NCBI RefSeq assembly: GCF_023746595.1
Contig: NZ_CP080572.1
Span: forward strand, 248,001-312,000
Length of the DNA stretch: 64,000 nucleotides
Source of the DNA: Thermococcus argininiproducens
GTDB taxonomy: Archaea > Methanobacteriota_B > Thermococci > Thermococcales > Thermococcaceae
Direction of reading: 5' to 3'
This document shows positions 17,274-24,967 of this stretch, in pieces. The position numbers were made by a program, and so were the translations under genes. The notes beneath the pieces are model-generated. The model was not told the DNA's origin. It saw only the letters and a list, made by a program, of their open reading frames with translations, and did no database searches. The stretch's first letter is position 1; each line of letters starts with the position of its first letter.

Positions 17274-17480
17274 TCAAGCCACCTCCGCTTCATAACCAAA
17301 CTTTGAAATGGCACTCATTAAATCCTCAACTTTGAGCTTTGACTCGTCGTACTCAACAACAGCTTTCTTCTCTTTCAAGCTGACTTCCGCCTTTGCCCCA
17401 ATTTTCTCTAAAGCTCTTTTAATTGTCATTACACAGTGCTGGCAACTCATGTTTTTGATATTCAAAACTACTTTCGCCAT
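17274..17480 (-). CDS. CopZ-like heavy-metal-associated (HMA) metallochaperone
   Basis: This 68-residue stand-alone HMA domain has the ferredoxin-like pattern VVLNIKNMSCQHCVMTIKRAL, with the metal site MSCQHC in place of the copper-typical MxCxxC with Gly/Ala. It ends in the expected FGYEAEV strand. It probably carries Cu(I) or a similar soft metal. GGTGATGTGAT precedes the ATG at 17480. The YHS gene follows immediately. The CopB-like ATPase has a His-rich N-terminus without HMA, so this free HMA protein could take that role in trans. Confidence 0.87.
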   Translation of the reverse strand: MAKVVLNIKNMSCQHCVMTIKRALEKIGAKAEVSLKEKKAVVEYDESKLKVEDLMSAISKFGYEAEVA

Positions 17481-17621
17481 ATCACATCACCAAGGTAACA
17501 TATAATTGAAAGTTTATTGAACTTATTATTCTCAAAATGGAAAAAACTCTTGGGTAGACTTTAGAAAAGAGGAAAACCATTATACCTCCAATCTTGGAAG
17601 CAATTTAAAAAGGGGATAATA

Positions 17622-18002
17622 TTATAGAGAATCAATTATTGCTTTCACTCTCTCCTCCATAGGCTTCATTAATTCACTGATTTCTTTTCCAGCGATTTTC
17701 CACGCTACACTCGGTAGAGTAACCCCCAAATAGTTACCATCTTCCCTCCTATACCCAAAGCCTGTACATGGTAAGAGGGCTCCTATGTTGGGATCTATCT
17801 TTACCAACTCTGCAACAAGCTCCTTATCACATATGAAAAGTAAGTGATAATCCGCCACGATTCCGTCTTCTCTTTCGACAATTGCCACCGGGATTCTCTC
17901 TCCAATGAGTAGGAAACCCTCCTCTTCCAATCTTTTCTTAAAGCGTTCCCATAGGAAGTCAAGATCCTCCTCAAATTTCTTTACATAATAGAACACTTTC
18001 AC
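17622..18002 (-). CDS. DUF302 family protein (FTR1-locus paralogue)
   Basis: This 126-residue protein has the DUF302 pattern: EEDLDFLWERFKKRLEEEGFLLIGERIP, HLLFICDKELVAELVKIDPN with one Cys, and GALLPCTGFGYR with the second conserved Cys. I start at the GTG at 18002, which overlaps the stop of the CoA-binding gene and has GGAGGT just upstream; an ATG at 18047 lacks a ribosome site. It follows the CoA-binding and FTR1 genes on the minus strand. The family reaction is unknown; repeated placement near metal and thiol genes is the main clue. Confidence 0.82.
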   Translation of the reverse strand: MKVFYYVKKFEEDLDFLWERFKKRLEEEGFLLIGERIPVAIVEREDGIVADYHLLFICDKELVAELVKIDPNIGALLPCTGFGYRREDGNYLGVTLPSVAWKIAGKEISELMKPMEERVKAIIDSL

Positions 18003-18391
18003 ACCTCCAAAAACATTCTCTTCTCGCCTGTCTCTACCATTATACATTTCTTAAAACTATATTCAATATTTTGATCTTCTAAAAATTCTTTAATTTCTTC
18101 ACTTTCAGCTCCTGGCTGAAACCATAGCTTTTTAAAGCCTGCTTCTACAGCATCCCTTGCTATTTGGAGGCCAATTTTGGGCGGAACTACAAAGACTATA
18201 ACATCAACATCTTTTGGAAGATCTTTCACAGTTTTATAGCATTTTACATTCTCAATTTCCTCATACTTTGGATTCACTGGTAACACTTCAAAACCTTTTC
18301 CAAGAAGATCCCTAAGGATTATATTCCCATACTTAGTGGGATTCGGAGTTGCACCAACCAATGCTATCTTTTTGAACTCTTTCACGTTCAT
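17999..18391 (-). CDS. CoA-binding protein (YccU-like Rossmann fold)
   Basis: This 130-residue protein is a single CoA-binding domain: KKIALVGATPNPTKYGNIILRDLL at the N-terminus, VLPVNPKYEEI, then DVIVFVVPP and LWFQPGAESEEI. These are the YccU/CoA-binding signatures. Its physiological role is not settled in any organism I know. The ATG at 18391 follows GGTGAGAGAA; the frame to 18487 runs back into the FTR1 gene and is not used. It overlaps the DUF302 start by four bases, so those two are coupled. Confidence 0.87.
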   Translation of the reverse strand: MNVKEFKKIALVGATPNPTKYGNIILRDLLGKGFEVLPVNPKYEEIENVKCYKTVKDLPKDVDVIVFVVPPKIGLQIARDAVEAGFKKLWFQPGAESEEIKEFLEDQNIEYSFKKCIMVETGEKRMFLEV

Positions 18392-18461
18392 TTCTCTCAC
18401 CAAACCTGAATAGTGATTCACCCTTTTTATGCCTTGCTGGACAAAAATGAATAAAGAAAAG

Positions 18462-19316
18462 TCAAGCAGAACTCTTGAGTCTCTCATTTCTCATGCTCGC
18501 TACTGGCTCTTTTTCATATGCTCTAAACACTAGATATAAAGCAAGTAGTAGATATCCAAACTGCACAAGGACTCTTCCCCATTCCATACTTGTTGAGTAT
18601 CCAAAAAGTACAGCAAACACTGACCCTATAACTCCCTTATGAGACCATACACTATCCTTTGGAATTCCAAGGTCATATGCTGTCTCCTCAAAGAAGCCCA
18701 ATGAGACTCCCTCCTCTTCTGCCCATTCTATGAGTTCGTGAGTTCCATAGCCTGCTAAACCTGCAGCTACAAATACAAGAAGTATTGAACTATAATAGAA
18801 GAAAGTCCTAAGGTTTATTCTCATTCCAACACCATAAATCAAGTACGCTAAAGCCAATGCTCCAACAAGGCCACTTATTAAACCTATCAAAGTACTACTA
18901 AAATCCTGCGTAGCAAAGGGCGTGAGAAACAGAACAGTCTCTAAACCCTCTCTGAAAACCACTATAAACGTGAAACTAATTAAAGCCAGGGGGCTTATTG
19001 CTTTGCTGACTTTATTCTCTATTTCCATCTTAATATTCTTCCCTTTTGTGGCCATCCAATATATCATGCTAGTAAGCACTATAACAGCTAGATAGGAGGC
19101 TACCCCTTCAAAAAGTTCTTTTTCTTCTAGGCCCCCATAGATCTTGAGAATTATTGCACCTAGTAGTACACTAGCTAATATTGAAAGACCAGCCCCTATC
19201 CAAACATCTTTAACCTGATTTCCCCTCTTGGTTCGTTTAAGATACGCAATAATAATTGCTACTATTATGGCAGCTTCAAGTGCTTCTCTAAATGTTATCA
19301 GGAACTGACCTATCAT
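18462..19316 (-). CDS. FTR1-family high-affinity iron permease
   Basis: This 284-residue protein has about seven helices and both FTR1 Fe-binding motifs: REALE at residues 10-14 and REGLE near 122. It also has WAEEEG in the fifth loop, as in OFeT family members. It would import iron across the membrane, normally as Fe(III) handed on after oxidation. No multicopper oxidase is nearby, as in other archaeal or bacterial cases. GGAGGTGAAATAG precedes the ATG. A DtxR-like motif at 19333-19346 lies just upstream. Confidence 0.9.
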   Translation of the reverse strand: MIGQFLITFREALEAAIIVAIIIAYLKRTKRGNQVKDVWIGAGLSILASVLLGAIILKIYGGLEEKELFEGVASYLAVIVLTSMIYWMATKGKNIKMEIENKVSKAISPLALISFTFIVVFREGLETVLFLTPFATQDFSSTLIGLISGLVGALALAYLIYGVGMRINLRTFFYYSSILLVFVAAGLAGYGTHELIEWAEEEGVSLGFFEETAYDLGIPKDSVWSHKGVIGSVFAVLFGYSTSMEWGRVLVQFGYLLLALYLVFRAYEKEPVASMRNERLKSSA

Positions 19317-19332
19317 CTATTTCACCTCCACT

Positions 19333-19346
19333 TTAGGCCAGTCTAA
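19333..19346. promoter_or_regulatory. DtxR/IdeR-like motif upstream of FTR1
   Basis: TTAGGCCAGTCTAA has TTAG/CTAA arms and matches 11 of 14 positions of the perfect palindrome upstream of the peroxiredoxin gene (20173-20186). It is 17 bases from the FTR1 start codon. It could be an iron-regulator site; no regulator gene of that family is in this window. Confidence 0.45.
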
Positions 19347-19438
19347 AATATCTCGGCGAGCTTATGAATTTTACCTTTACCAAATTGAAGAGTTTAGACT
19401 CAAGTGATAAAACCTCAACAGAGCAATACAAATAGGCC

Positions 19439-19453
19439 ATATATCAGATATAT
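19439..19453. promoter_or_regulatory. AT-rich perfect palindrome upstream of FTR1
   Basis: ATATATCAGATATAT has seven-base arms around one base. It lies about 125 bases upstream of FTR1 in the 266-base gap between FTR1 and the end of the peroxiredoxin gene. It could be an operator or the promoter core; AT-rich palindromes also arise by chance in such DNA. Confidence 0.25.
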
Positions 19454-19582
19454 CGGTTTCGAGATAAGAACTTCCAATTAAAGAATTTCAAAGAAGTTCC
19501 ACAAAAATGTGTGATCCCTAAAACTGTACCCTTCAAAATTCAATAAAAGCCTTATTGAAATTTTCAAAATAAAAAGAAGGTA

Positions 19583-20152
19583 TCAGATTTTGCCTACTAA
19601 ATCGAGGCTGACCTCCAGTGTTTCCTTACCTGGCTCCCAGCTTGCTGGGCACACCTGCCCGGGGTGCTCCTTGACATACTTGGAAGCTCTCAGCCTTCTG
19701 AGTATCTCCCTCGCGCTCCTCCCTATGCTCAAATCGTGCATCTCCATGTGAACCACTTTCCCGTCGGGGTCTATTATGAAAGTAGCCCTCCATGAAACGC
19801 CCTCATCCTCTATGTAGGTTCCAAAGAGCCGGCTTATCTTTCCAGCGGGATCAGCGAGCATCAGGTAGCGTATCTTTTTGATGGCCGGAGAAGTGTCGTG
19901 CCAAGCCTTGTGGACATAGGCAGTATCGGTAGAAACGCTTAGGATTTCAGCCCCTTCTTTCTTGAACTCCTCGTAATAGTCGGCCAGTTCCTCAAGCTCC
20001 GTCGGGCAGACAAATGTGAAATCAGCAGGATAAAAAGCAAGGATAACCCACTTGCCCCTGTAGTCGGAAAACTTTATCTTCCCAATTTCATCTTTCTCTG
20101 GAAGGTATGCATCCGCTTCGAAATCCGGAACTATTTCTCCAACCTTCACCAT
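19583..20152 (-). CDS. 2-Cys peroxiredoxin (AhpC/TSA family)
   Basis: This 189-residue peroxiredoxin has the peroxidatic Cys49 in DFTFVCPTELEEL and the resolving Cys168 in GQVCPASWEPGKE, the pair expected for typical 2-Cys enzymes of the short archaeal type. It reduces H2O2 and organic peroxides using thiol donors. The start at 20152 has GGTGAT upstream. Its divergent upstream region carries a perfect TTAGGC/GCCTAA palindrome, so iron-dependent control is likely. The gene is at the left edge of the GC-rich part of the window. Confidence 0.93.
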   Translation of the reverse strand: MVKVGEIVPDFEADAYLPEKDEIGKIKFSDYRGKWVILAFYPADFTFVCPTELEELADYYEEFKKEGAEILSVSTDTAYVHKAWHDTSPAIKKIRYLMLADPAGKISRLFGTYIEDEGVSWRATFIIDPDGKVVHMEMHDLSIGRSAREILRRLRASKYVKEHPGQVCPASWEPGKETLEVSLDLVGKI

Positions 20153-20172
20153 TTCTACATCACCGTCTTTTA

Positions 20173-20186
20173 TTAGGCATGCCTAA
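20173..20186. promoter_or_regulatory. Perfect DtxR/IdeR-like palindrome between peroxiredoxin and FMN reductase genes
   Basis: TTAGGCATGCCTAA is a perfect 14-base palindrome 20 bases upstream of the peroxiredoxin ATG, and a further half site, GCCTAA, lies at 20200-20205. It closely resembles bacterial IdeR/DtxR boxes (TTAGG...CCTAA). A related site lies upstream of the FTR1 gene. The sequence is clear; the protein that binds it is inferred. Confidence 0.6.
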
Positions 20187-20291
20187 TTTATATGGGTTTG
20201 CCTAACAAAATGAAAAGTTCCGAAATTCAAAACATGTCATTTTGAAGGGCAAATTTAAAATATCGCATGGATAACTTTCTTCGGTGATAGT

Positions 20292-21000
20292 ATGAAGGTT
20301 AAGATAATTCTCGGAACAGCAAGGGAGGGGCGAAAGAGCGAAAAGGTTGCGGAATACATAGTTAGGAAAGCGAAAGGGCTGGGCTGGGAGGCCGAGCTCA
20401 TAGATGTAAGGGACTACCTCCTGGCCTACACCCACCGCTGGAAGCTGACCTCCTCCCTGCCCTGAAGGGCGAGGGCTCCTCTCGGGAGTCATAACCCTCA
20501 CCCTTCAAGGCCTTCATTGGTTTGCGGGCCCATCACTTACTCGCGTTACCGCTTTCGGTTCAGCCCGCAGGCCCGGTCTTAGGCCCATTACCCCTACCGC
20601 AAAGCGGTTCGGGGTTATCGTTTTAGAGGCCACTCCAAGAGTTTTCAACCACCTCAGCGGTGGTATTATAAAGGACGCCTTACGGCGTCTTCCCTCCGAG
20701 GGCGGAGGGACACGATGAAACCCTCACTAATGGTTGCCCTTGGAGTGGTCTCTTCGAGACCTTATTACGCTAGTAAGTTTAAAAAAGTTTCGGTAGTTCA
20801 AAGGTTCTCCTTGTATAGTTCACTGCATCCCCGTGGGACAGGTTCTCTTCTACAACGTCGACGACCTGTTCGAGGGTAAAGAACTGAAGAACGAGAAGTA
20901 CAAAGAACGGGTTGAACGGCTTTTCAGAACCCTTGAGAAGTACGCTAGAGCTCTGAAGCCGATAAGGGAGGAGGTAAGGGAGAAGACAGAGGGAGCCTAG
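20292..21000 (+). pseudogene. NADPH-dependent FMN reductase-like gene, interrupted and internally deleted
   Basis: The first 51 codons (20292-20444) start with GGTGATAGT before the ATG and give a flavodoxin-like N-terminus, VKIILGTAREGRKSEKVAEYI, ending THRWK. The reading frame then enters an IS-like segment. The original C-terminus reappears at 20827-21000: IPVGQVLFYNVDDLFEG to the TAG. The two parts sum to 108 residues, against the usual 180-200, so about 80 central codons are missing as well as interrupted. The reductase is therefore not functional. The remnant overlaps the Lrp gene end by four bases. Confidence 0.8.
20445..20826 (-). mobile_element. IS200/IS605-like right end with structured RNA-like scaffold, no tnpB
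   Basis: Read on the minus strand, the segment ends in GCCCTTCAGGGCAGGGAG and then GAGGTCAG, the right-end form also found at 24903 and 46013. Upstream are stacked hairpins: 20747-20761, a long stem 20630-20639 with 20739-20748 that encloses three hairpins (20648-20664, 20674-20689, 20691-20710), 20591-20614 and 20524-20568. A TATA-like stretch at 20778-20787 would start RNA just before these folds. This matches the plan of a TnpB omega-RNA region, but no TnpB reading frame is present. It could also be a terminally deleted IS. Confidence 0.55.
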
Positions 21001-21566
21001 CCCCTATTCCCCCTCCCCTCCAGCCCCATGAAGTAAACCGTCGCGGGACAGCCCGAGCATTTCTTGCCGGAGATGTAGCACTCCGTACAGACCTTGCCGC
21101 AGGGAGCAACCTTCCCCGTCGGCTCCAGCTTGAAGTCTACAAACTCGGGGTAGGCCGGGGACGAGCCCAGGGAAACGTCCATCTCCTTGACGGACTCCAT
21201 CGGCCGTATCGTGTTCTCTATGGTCACCTCAAGGGCGGAATAGCTCTCCGCTATGAGCGCCAGGTTAAGGTTGTACTTGCCGGTCGTCGTGGCGACGAAA
21301 ACAGTTCTTGGACACTTTGCAAAAACGTCCGCCAGCTTCTCCGCCTCGTCCATGCTCTTCACGCGAAGGTTCACCACCGCGGAGACAAAGTTCTTCTTCC
21401 TGATGTTCAGCAGTGCCTTGACCCTTACGTCTCCGCGCCTCTCAAGCTTTTCAAGCCTCTCCCTGGCGGAGGGGTGGCTTATTCCGAGCTCCCTCGCTAT
21501 CTCGGACACCTTCATTCTGCCGCTCTTCCTCAGCAGGAGGTATATCAGCAGATCGCGTTCATCCAT
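20997..21566 (-). CDS. Lrp/AsnC-family regulator with Cys-rich C-terminal extension
   Basis: This 189-residue protein has an N-terminal HTH (VSEIARELGISHPSARERLEKLERRGDV) and a central alpha/beta domain of the AsnC ligand-binding kind. Its unusual C-terminus reads CGKVCTECYISGKKCSGCP, with five Cys suited to bind zinc or an Fe-S cluster. Ordinary Lrp proteins lack this tail, so the regulator may sense redox or metal state rather than an amino acid. The ATG at 21566 follows GGTGGTTTTT; upstream in-frame ATGs lack a ribosome site. Confidence 0.82.
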   Translation of the reverse strand: MDERDLLIYLLLRKSGRMKVSEIARELGISHPSARERLEKLERRGDVRVKALLNIRKKNFVSAVVNLRVKSMDEAEKLADVFAKCPRTVFVATTTGKYNLNLALIAESYSALEVTIENTIRPMESVKEMDVSLGSSPAYPEFVDFKLEPTGKVAPCGKVCTECYISGKKCSGCPATVYFMGLEGRGNRG

Positions 21567-21659
21567 AAAAACCACCTTCATTTTGAAGGCTTTTACCTTC
21601 AATTTCCTGGGAAATAAATATAACTGTTTCGAAATTTCTAAAAAATTGAGGTGATTTCA

Positions 21660-21857
21660 ATGGAGAGGAACGAGGGAACCCTCGACAGGGCTCTAAGGAT
21701 AGTTATAGGAATGGCACTGCTCGGAGTTTGGGCGGGCATGGACGTGCCCTACGAGACCATGCTTTTGATAGTCGGACTGGTCTCATTGGTGACGGGACTG
21801 ACCGGCTTCTGTGCTCTCTATAAGATCCTAGGCATAAGTACCTGCAAAGAGTGTTGA
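21660..21857 (+). CDS. DUF2892 small membrane protein
   Basis: This 65-residue protein matches the DUF2892 (YgaP C-terminal-like) pattern: EGTLDRALRIVIGMALLG, a second helix (TMLLIVGLVSLVTGLTGF), CALYKILGI and a final STCKEC. It forms two membrane helices. The ATG at 21660 follows GAGGTGA; a GTG at 21651 is an alternative. It begins nine bases before the cytochrome b5-type gene, so they are one transcript. DUF2892 proteins are often near rhodanese or thiol genes; no function is established. Confidence 0.82.
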   Translation: MERNEGTLDRALRIVIGMALLGVWAGMDVPYETMLLIVGLVSLVTGLTGFCALYKILGISTCKEC

Positions 21858-21866
21858 GGTGGGAGA

Positions 21867-22472
21867 GTGAAGCGCGTAACCAAAGCCCTAATAGTCTCCG
21901 GCGAACTGCTCATAACAGCCAGCCTGGGGCTGATGACAACGGGGCTGGCGATGAATGACCCGGCGTCGGCCCTTGGGTCGCTGATGGACTATGAAACGGC
22001 CAGAAGAGTCCACACCATAGCTTCATACCTATTCATTCCCCTCTTTTACGTCCACACAGCGGCCGGCATCTACATAGCCCTAGGAAGGTTCGGAAGCCTC
22101 AGAAAACCGGAGATGAGAAAGGCCGCAGTCACCGGCTGGACGTTCCTCATCTCGGCCCTCCTTCTAATGGCATTCGCACCCCAGGAGGGTATTCCAAGCG
22201 GCTCCGAGGTATCTGCGGCAGTGATTCTCACCCCAGAGGAAGTGGCAAAGCACAACACCGAAACCGACTGCTGGGTGGTGGTCAAGAACAAAGTGTACAA
22301 CGTCACAGCCCTCATAGACCAGCACCCCGGCGGCAGGGAAGCCATACTGAAATACTGCGGCACAAACGCGACGGATGTTTTCTTCCGCGAGCACAGTCAG
22401 AACGATTACGAACTGCTCCAAGCGTACTACATAGGCACCATCGGCGGCGCGCTGCAGAACTCAAGCTCGTAA
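21867..22472 (+). CDS. Membrane protein with cytochrome b5-like heme-binding domain
   Basis: This 201-residue protein has an N-terminal membrane part of three or four helices with paired His in RRVHTIASY and FYVHTAAGI, which could ligate a b-type heme. The C-terminal cytochrome b5 fold includes TPEEVAKHNTETDCWVVV, the axial HPGG at about residue 156 and the second axial His in FFREHSQ. Both b5 heme ligands are intact. Thermococcales are generally held to make no heme, so the gene is unexpected. The GTG start at 21867 follows GGTGGGAGA. It is in the GC-rich block and may be a recent acquisition. Confidence 0.85.
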   Translation: MKRVTKALIVSGELLITASLGLMTTGLAMNDPASALGSLMDYETARRVHTIASYLFIPLFYVHTAAGIYIALGRFGSLRKPEMRKAAVTGWTFLISALLLMAFAPQEGIPSGSEVSAAVILTPEEVAKHNTETDCWVVVKNKVYNVTALIDQHPGGREAILKYCGTNATDVFFREHSQNDYELLQAYYIGTIGGALQNSSS

Positions 22473-22520
22473 AACATCAAAAAAAGAGGAGAAAAAAAGG
22501 ACTGACTTCCCTTTTCATTT

Positions 22521-24194
22521 TTAGCTCCACTCGGCTGGAAAGACCAGAACTCTCACGTTTCCACGGTTTACTATCCCAGTTGCCCTTATCCCGACGGTGC
22601 CGTCCGTGTTAAGGATTTTGAAGGCGATTACCTTTATTTCCTTCCCCGTCTGGGGGTTTCTGCCGGTGATGACCTCAAGGAAAACGCGGTCGAGATAGCT
22701 AGGTGCAAGCCTCTTCCCGTTCAATTCCCCATCCTTAGTCTTGAGGCTGGGGTCACTTACCGCCACGAGGGTCTCCCCATTGGAGTTCCTCATGACGTAA
22801 ACCTTGACTACAGAGCTGTAGTTCTCAAGCCCCGCCCACGCAACCGGGATGTACGGACCGTTCCCGAAGTCGGTGACGTTGATCACCTCCGGTTCAGAGA
22901 CCTCTCCAAAGGCTTCGCCTCCGAAGGTCTTTCCAAAGATACTCCTGAGGAGTGGGCTGAAGGTGCAAGAGCAGGTACTTCCCACATCAGTCTCTATGGA
23001 AGCTTTTAATTCGTTCCTTACGATCCCGGCGTTTGCGAGCCCTGAGCGAAGATCACCAATTGTCGTGAAGCCTCTCCTGATGTCCGTCTTTTCTATCCCG
23101 ATTCTCGCGTTTACGTTCACGAGCTGCTCGGCCAGCTGCTTCAGGTCAGCCTTCATCACGAGAACCGTCACCGTGTATTCGCCGGGCATTACATAGGCAT
23201 CCTCAAAGGGAACGGGCTCGGTAACGTCGGTGCCGATCGGCTCGAAGATAAACGGCGCTATCTCCGGTGAGGGGCATATCAGTGGATCTTCCGGCTCCTC
23301 TGGAATCGTGTTCATGGTGTTGGTGTCTAGGGGAAGGGGCCTGTAGCAAAAGCCGTCATCGTCAGGGATGCCGAGAATGGTCGTGTTGACGGGCGGTATC
23401 ATGTAAAAGCCGTTCTCGTCGGGTTTAACCCATGCGATGGTCTTTCCCGTTTCGAGGTCGACGAGCCTTATAGCCGGAGGCGTGGAGTTTCCAAAGGCTT
23501 TGAGCCATCTTCCGTTCTCTGCTCCGAGCCTAAAAGCCGCCTGGCCAGCTCCGATGGTTCTTCCACCTTCCCGAATGCTCCGGAGCGTGCTTCCCGTGCC
23601 GAAGTGGTATATCTCAAGGCTCTCGACCCGGTAGCCTTTAACCGCCCCCATCTTCTCAACCATCTCAGCCCTTCCAAGCTCTGAAACCTCGCTTTCGGAG
23701 GCGTAGAAGAAGGAACCCCTCACGTTGTAGAACGCCTCTATGGGTTCGCCGGTGGTCGCGTTCTCCCAGTAGGCTCTCTCAACGGCACCAATTCCTGCGA
23801 GGGTGCGCAAGTTGAGGAGCTGATAGTATTTGAACTTGGCGGCATCCTGGAGAATCAAAACCCTAACCGACGGATCTCTCTCGGCCTTTGCCATTTCGAG
23901 CAGCTTCTTTGATTGGGCCTCCCAGCTATCAATCTCCGGACTATCAAGTTCAAAGCTCACCTTCATGAGCTTTTCCTTCGCGTCCGTTATCTCCTTGTCG
24001 TATGTGTCAATCAGAGAGGTGAGTTTTTCCTCCTCGGCCTCCCATTCGTTCGGGGCAGTCTGCGTTGGCTCGGTAGTATTGCTCCTGGTTACCGTTTTGG
24101 TGACGTTTCCCTGGTCGATACAGCCCGAAATAAATGCCCCAACCATTACAATTCCCAAAAGCAGAGCAAGGCCTGCTATCGTTTTTCCTTTCAT
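22521..24194 (-). CDS. Large secreted lipoprotein of unknown function
   Basis: This 557-residue protein starts with a signal peptide and lipobox (GIVMVGAFISGCIDQ), so it is probably anchored by lipid to the outer face of the membrane. A Thr-rich linker and a helical stretch (residues 50-110, LTSLIDTYDKEITDAKEKL) follow, then an alpha/beta body. A few Cys and Pro occur, as in DDDGFCYRPLPLD and DVGSTCSCTFSP. I do not recognise the domain. The ATG at 24194 has AGGTG nine bases upstream. It converges with the cytochrome b5-type gene. Confidence 0.78.
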   Translation of the reverse strand: MKGKTIAGLALLLGIVMVGAFISGCIDQGNVTKTVTRSNTTEPTQTAPNEWEAEEEKLTSLIDTYDKEITDAKEKLMKVSFELDSPEIDSWEAQSKKLLEMAKAERDPSVRVLILQDAAKFKYYQLLNLRTLAGIGAVERAYWENATTGEPIEAFYNVRGSFFYASESEVSELGRAEMVEKMGAVKGYRVESLEIYHFGTGSTLRSIREGGRTIGAGQAAFRLGAENGRWLKAFGNSTPPAIRLVDLETGKTIAWVKPDENGFYMIPPVNTTILGIPDDDGFCYRPLPLDTNTMNTIPEEPEDPLICPSPEIAPFIFEPIGTDVTEPVPFEDAYVMPGEYTVTVLVMKADLKQLAEQLVNVNARIGIEKTDIRRGFTTIGDLRSGLANAGIVRNELKASIETDVGSTCSCTFSPLLRSIFGKTFGGEAFGEVSEPEVINVTDFGNGPYIPVAWAGLENYSSVVKVYVMRNSNGETLVAVSDPSLKTKDGELNGKRLAPSYLDRVFLEVITGRNPQTGKEIKVIAFKILNTDGTVGIRATGIVNRGNVRVLVFPAEWS

Positions 24195-24324
24195 GTTAAA
24201 CACACCTTTTAGTCACGAAACACTAAAAATCAAGAAGAACGTCAAGTGACTTATACTGGAAGTTAGATGAGTGCCTTATTAACGGTTATGCTTGCAAAGT
24301 GAAAAAAATTAAGCGAAAAAGGCT

Positions 24325-24858
24325 TCACCCCCTGATGGCTGTGAGAACCGTAAATCCCATTATCAGGGCTATCTCGTAGGTCTCTATCAGTGCCACCGAC
24401 GGCCAGTTGATGAAAGTCCCCAGCACCGCCAGCGCAAAGAGAAGCCCTGAACCGTAGCGAACAGCCCTATCCTTTGAACCCGTCCCGTAGATGAGCATTC
24501 CAAGGAAGAACTGCACGAAGAAGTAGGTCGAGACAAAGCCGTGGGGCCGCGTCCCGGCATGAAAAACACCGATGAGCGCAAGGAAGATGGCGGAGATGCT
24601 TATGTAAGCCCCTCCAACGGTTCTAAGCTTGTTTTCCGCGGAGAGCATCAAGTACACCGAAAACGCAAGCATGAACACAGCAGTTATCACGAGCCCGTAG
24701 TTGTATATGCCCGGAGCCCGCGCCATCTCTGGCGAGCCAAGGTCGCTCAGGGCGTTGCTCCAGAAGGAAAACCATGGGTTTCGGCTTATGCTCCATGCGA
24801 CAAAGAGCCAATAGACTACAACGCCGGCTATTCCGGAGTACTTGAGACACCTCATCAT
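24325..24858 (-). CDS. DUF998-family membrane protein
   Basis: This 177-residue protein has six helices and DUF998 features: GIAGVVVYWLFVAWS, the conserved SNALSDLGSPEMARA near residue 35, and the FHAGTRPHGFVSTYFF segment. DUF998 proteins are integral membrane proteins without a known activity. Two adjacent ATGs exist (24858, 24855), and no ribosome site is visible, so the message may be leaderless. An IS-like end lies between this start and iorB, so it is probably not transcribed with iorBA. Confidence 0.8.
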   Translation of the reverse strand: MMRCLKYSGIAGVVVYWLFVAWSISRNPWFSFWSNALSDLGSPEMARAPGIYNYGLVITAVFMLAFSVYLMLSAENKLRTVGGAYISISAIFLALIGVFHAGTRPHGFVSTYFFVQFFLGMLIYGTGSKDRAVRYGSGLLFALAVLGTFINWPSVALIETYEIALIMGFTVLTAIRG

Positions 24859-24902
24859 GAGGGGACTTAAACTTCGGAGAAAATAAATGTTCCGCTCTGG
24901 AT

Positions 24903-24937
24903 CTGACCTCCTCCCAGCTAAGGGCTAGGCTTGGAAA
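24903..24937 (-). repeat. Solo IS200/IS605-like right end
   Basis: On the plus strand CTGACCTCCTCCCAGCTAAG, followed by GGCTAGGCTTGG, matches the right ends at 20445 and 46013: CTGACCTCCTCCC, then a short hairpin, then GGCTT. It sits in the 109-base gap between the DUF998 start and the end of iorB. No left end or tnpB is near, so it is a scar or fragment. Confidence 0.5.
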
Positions 24938-24967
24938 AGAGAAAACGTCAATCAAAAGAAAGGGAAG

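Noticed and set aside
20251-20262. A sixth ATGACA-type operator near the peroxiredoxin
   Set aside because: Only the right half (ATGTCAT) is present in AAAACATGTCAT; the left half is missing.
20202-20501. A 99-residue minus-strand gene
   Set aside because: It is opposite the FMN reductase remnant and IS end and has no ribosome site or family pattern.
20445-20826. RNase P RNA or SRP RNA as the identity of the structured segment
   Set aside because: The conserved GAGGAAAGTCC of RNase P and the GAAGGGAGCAG loop of archaeal SRP RNA are absent, and the right-end hairpin matches other IS-like copies here.
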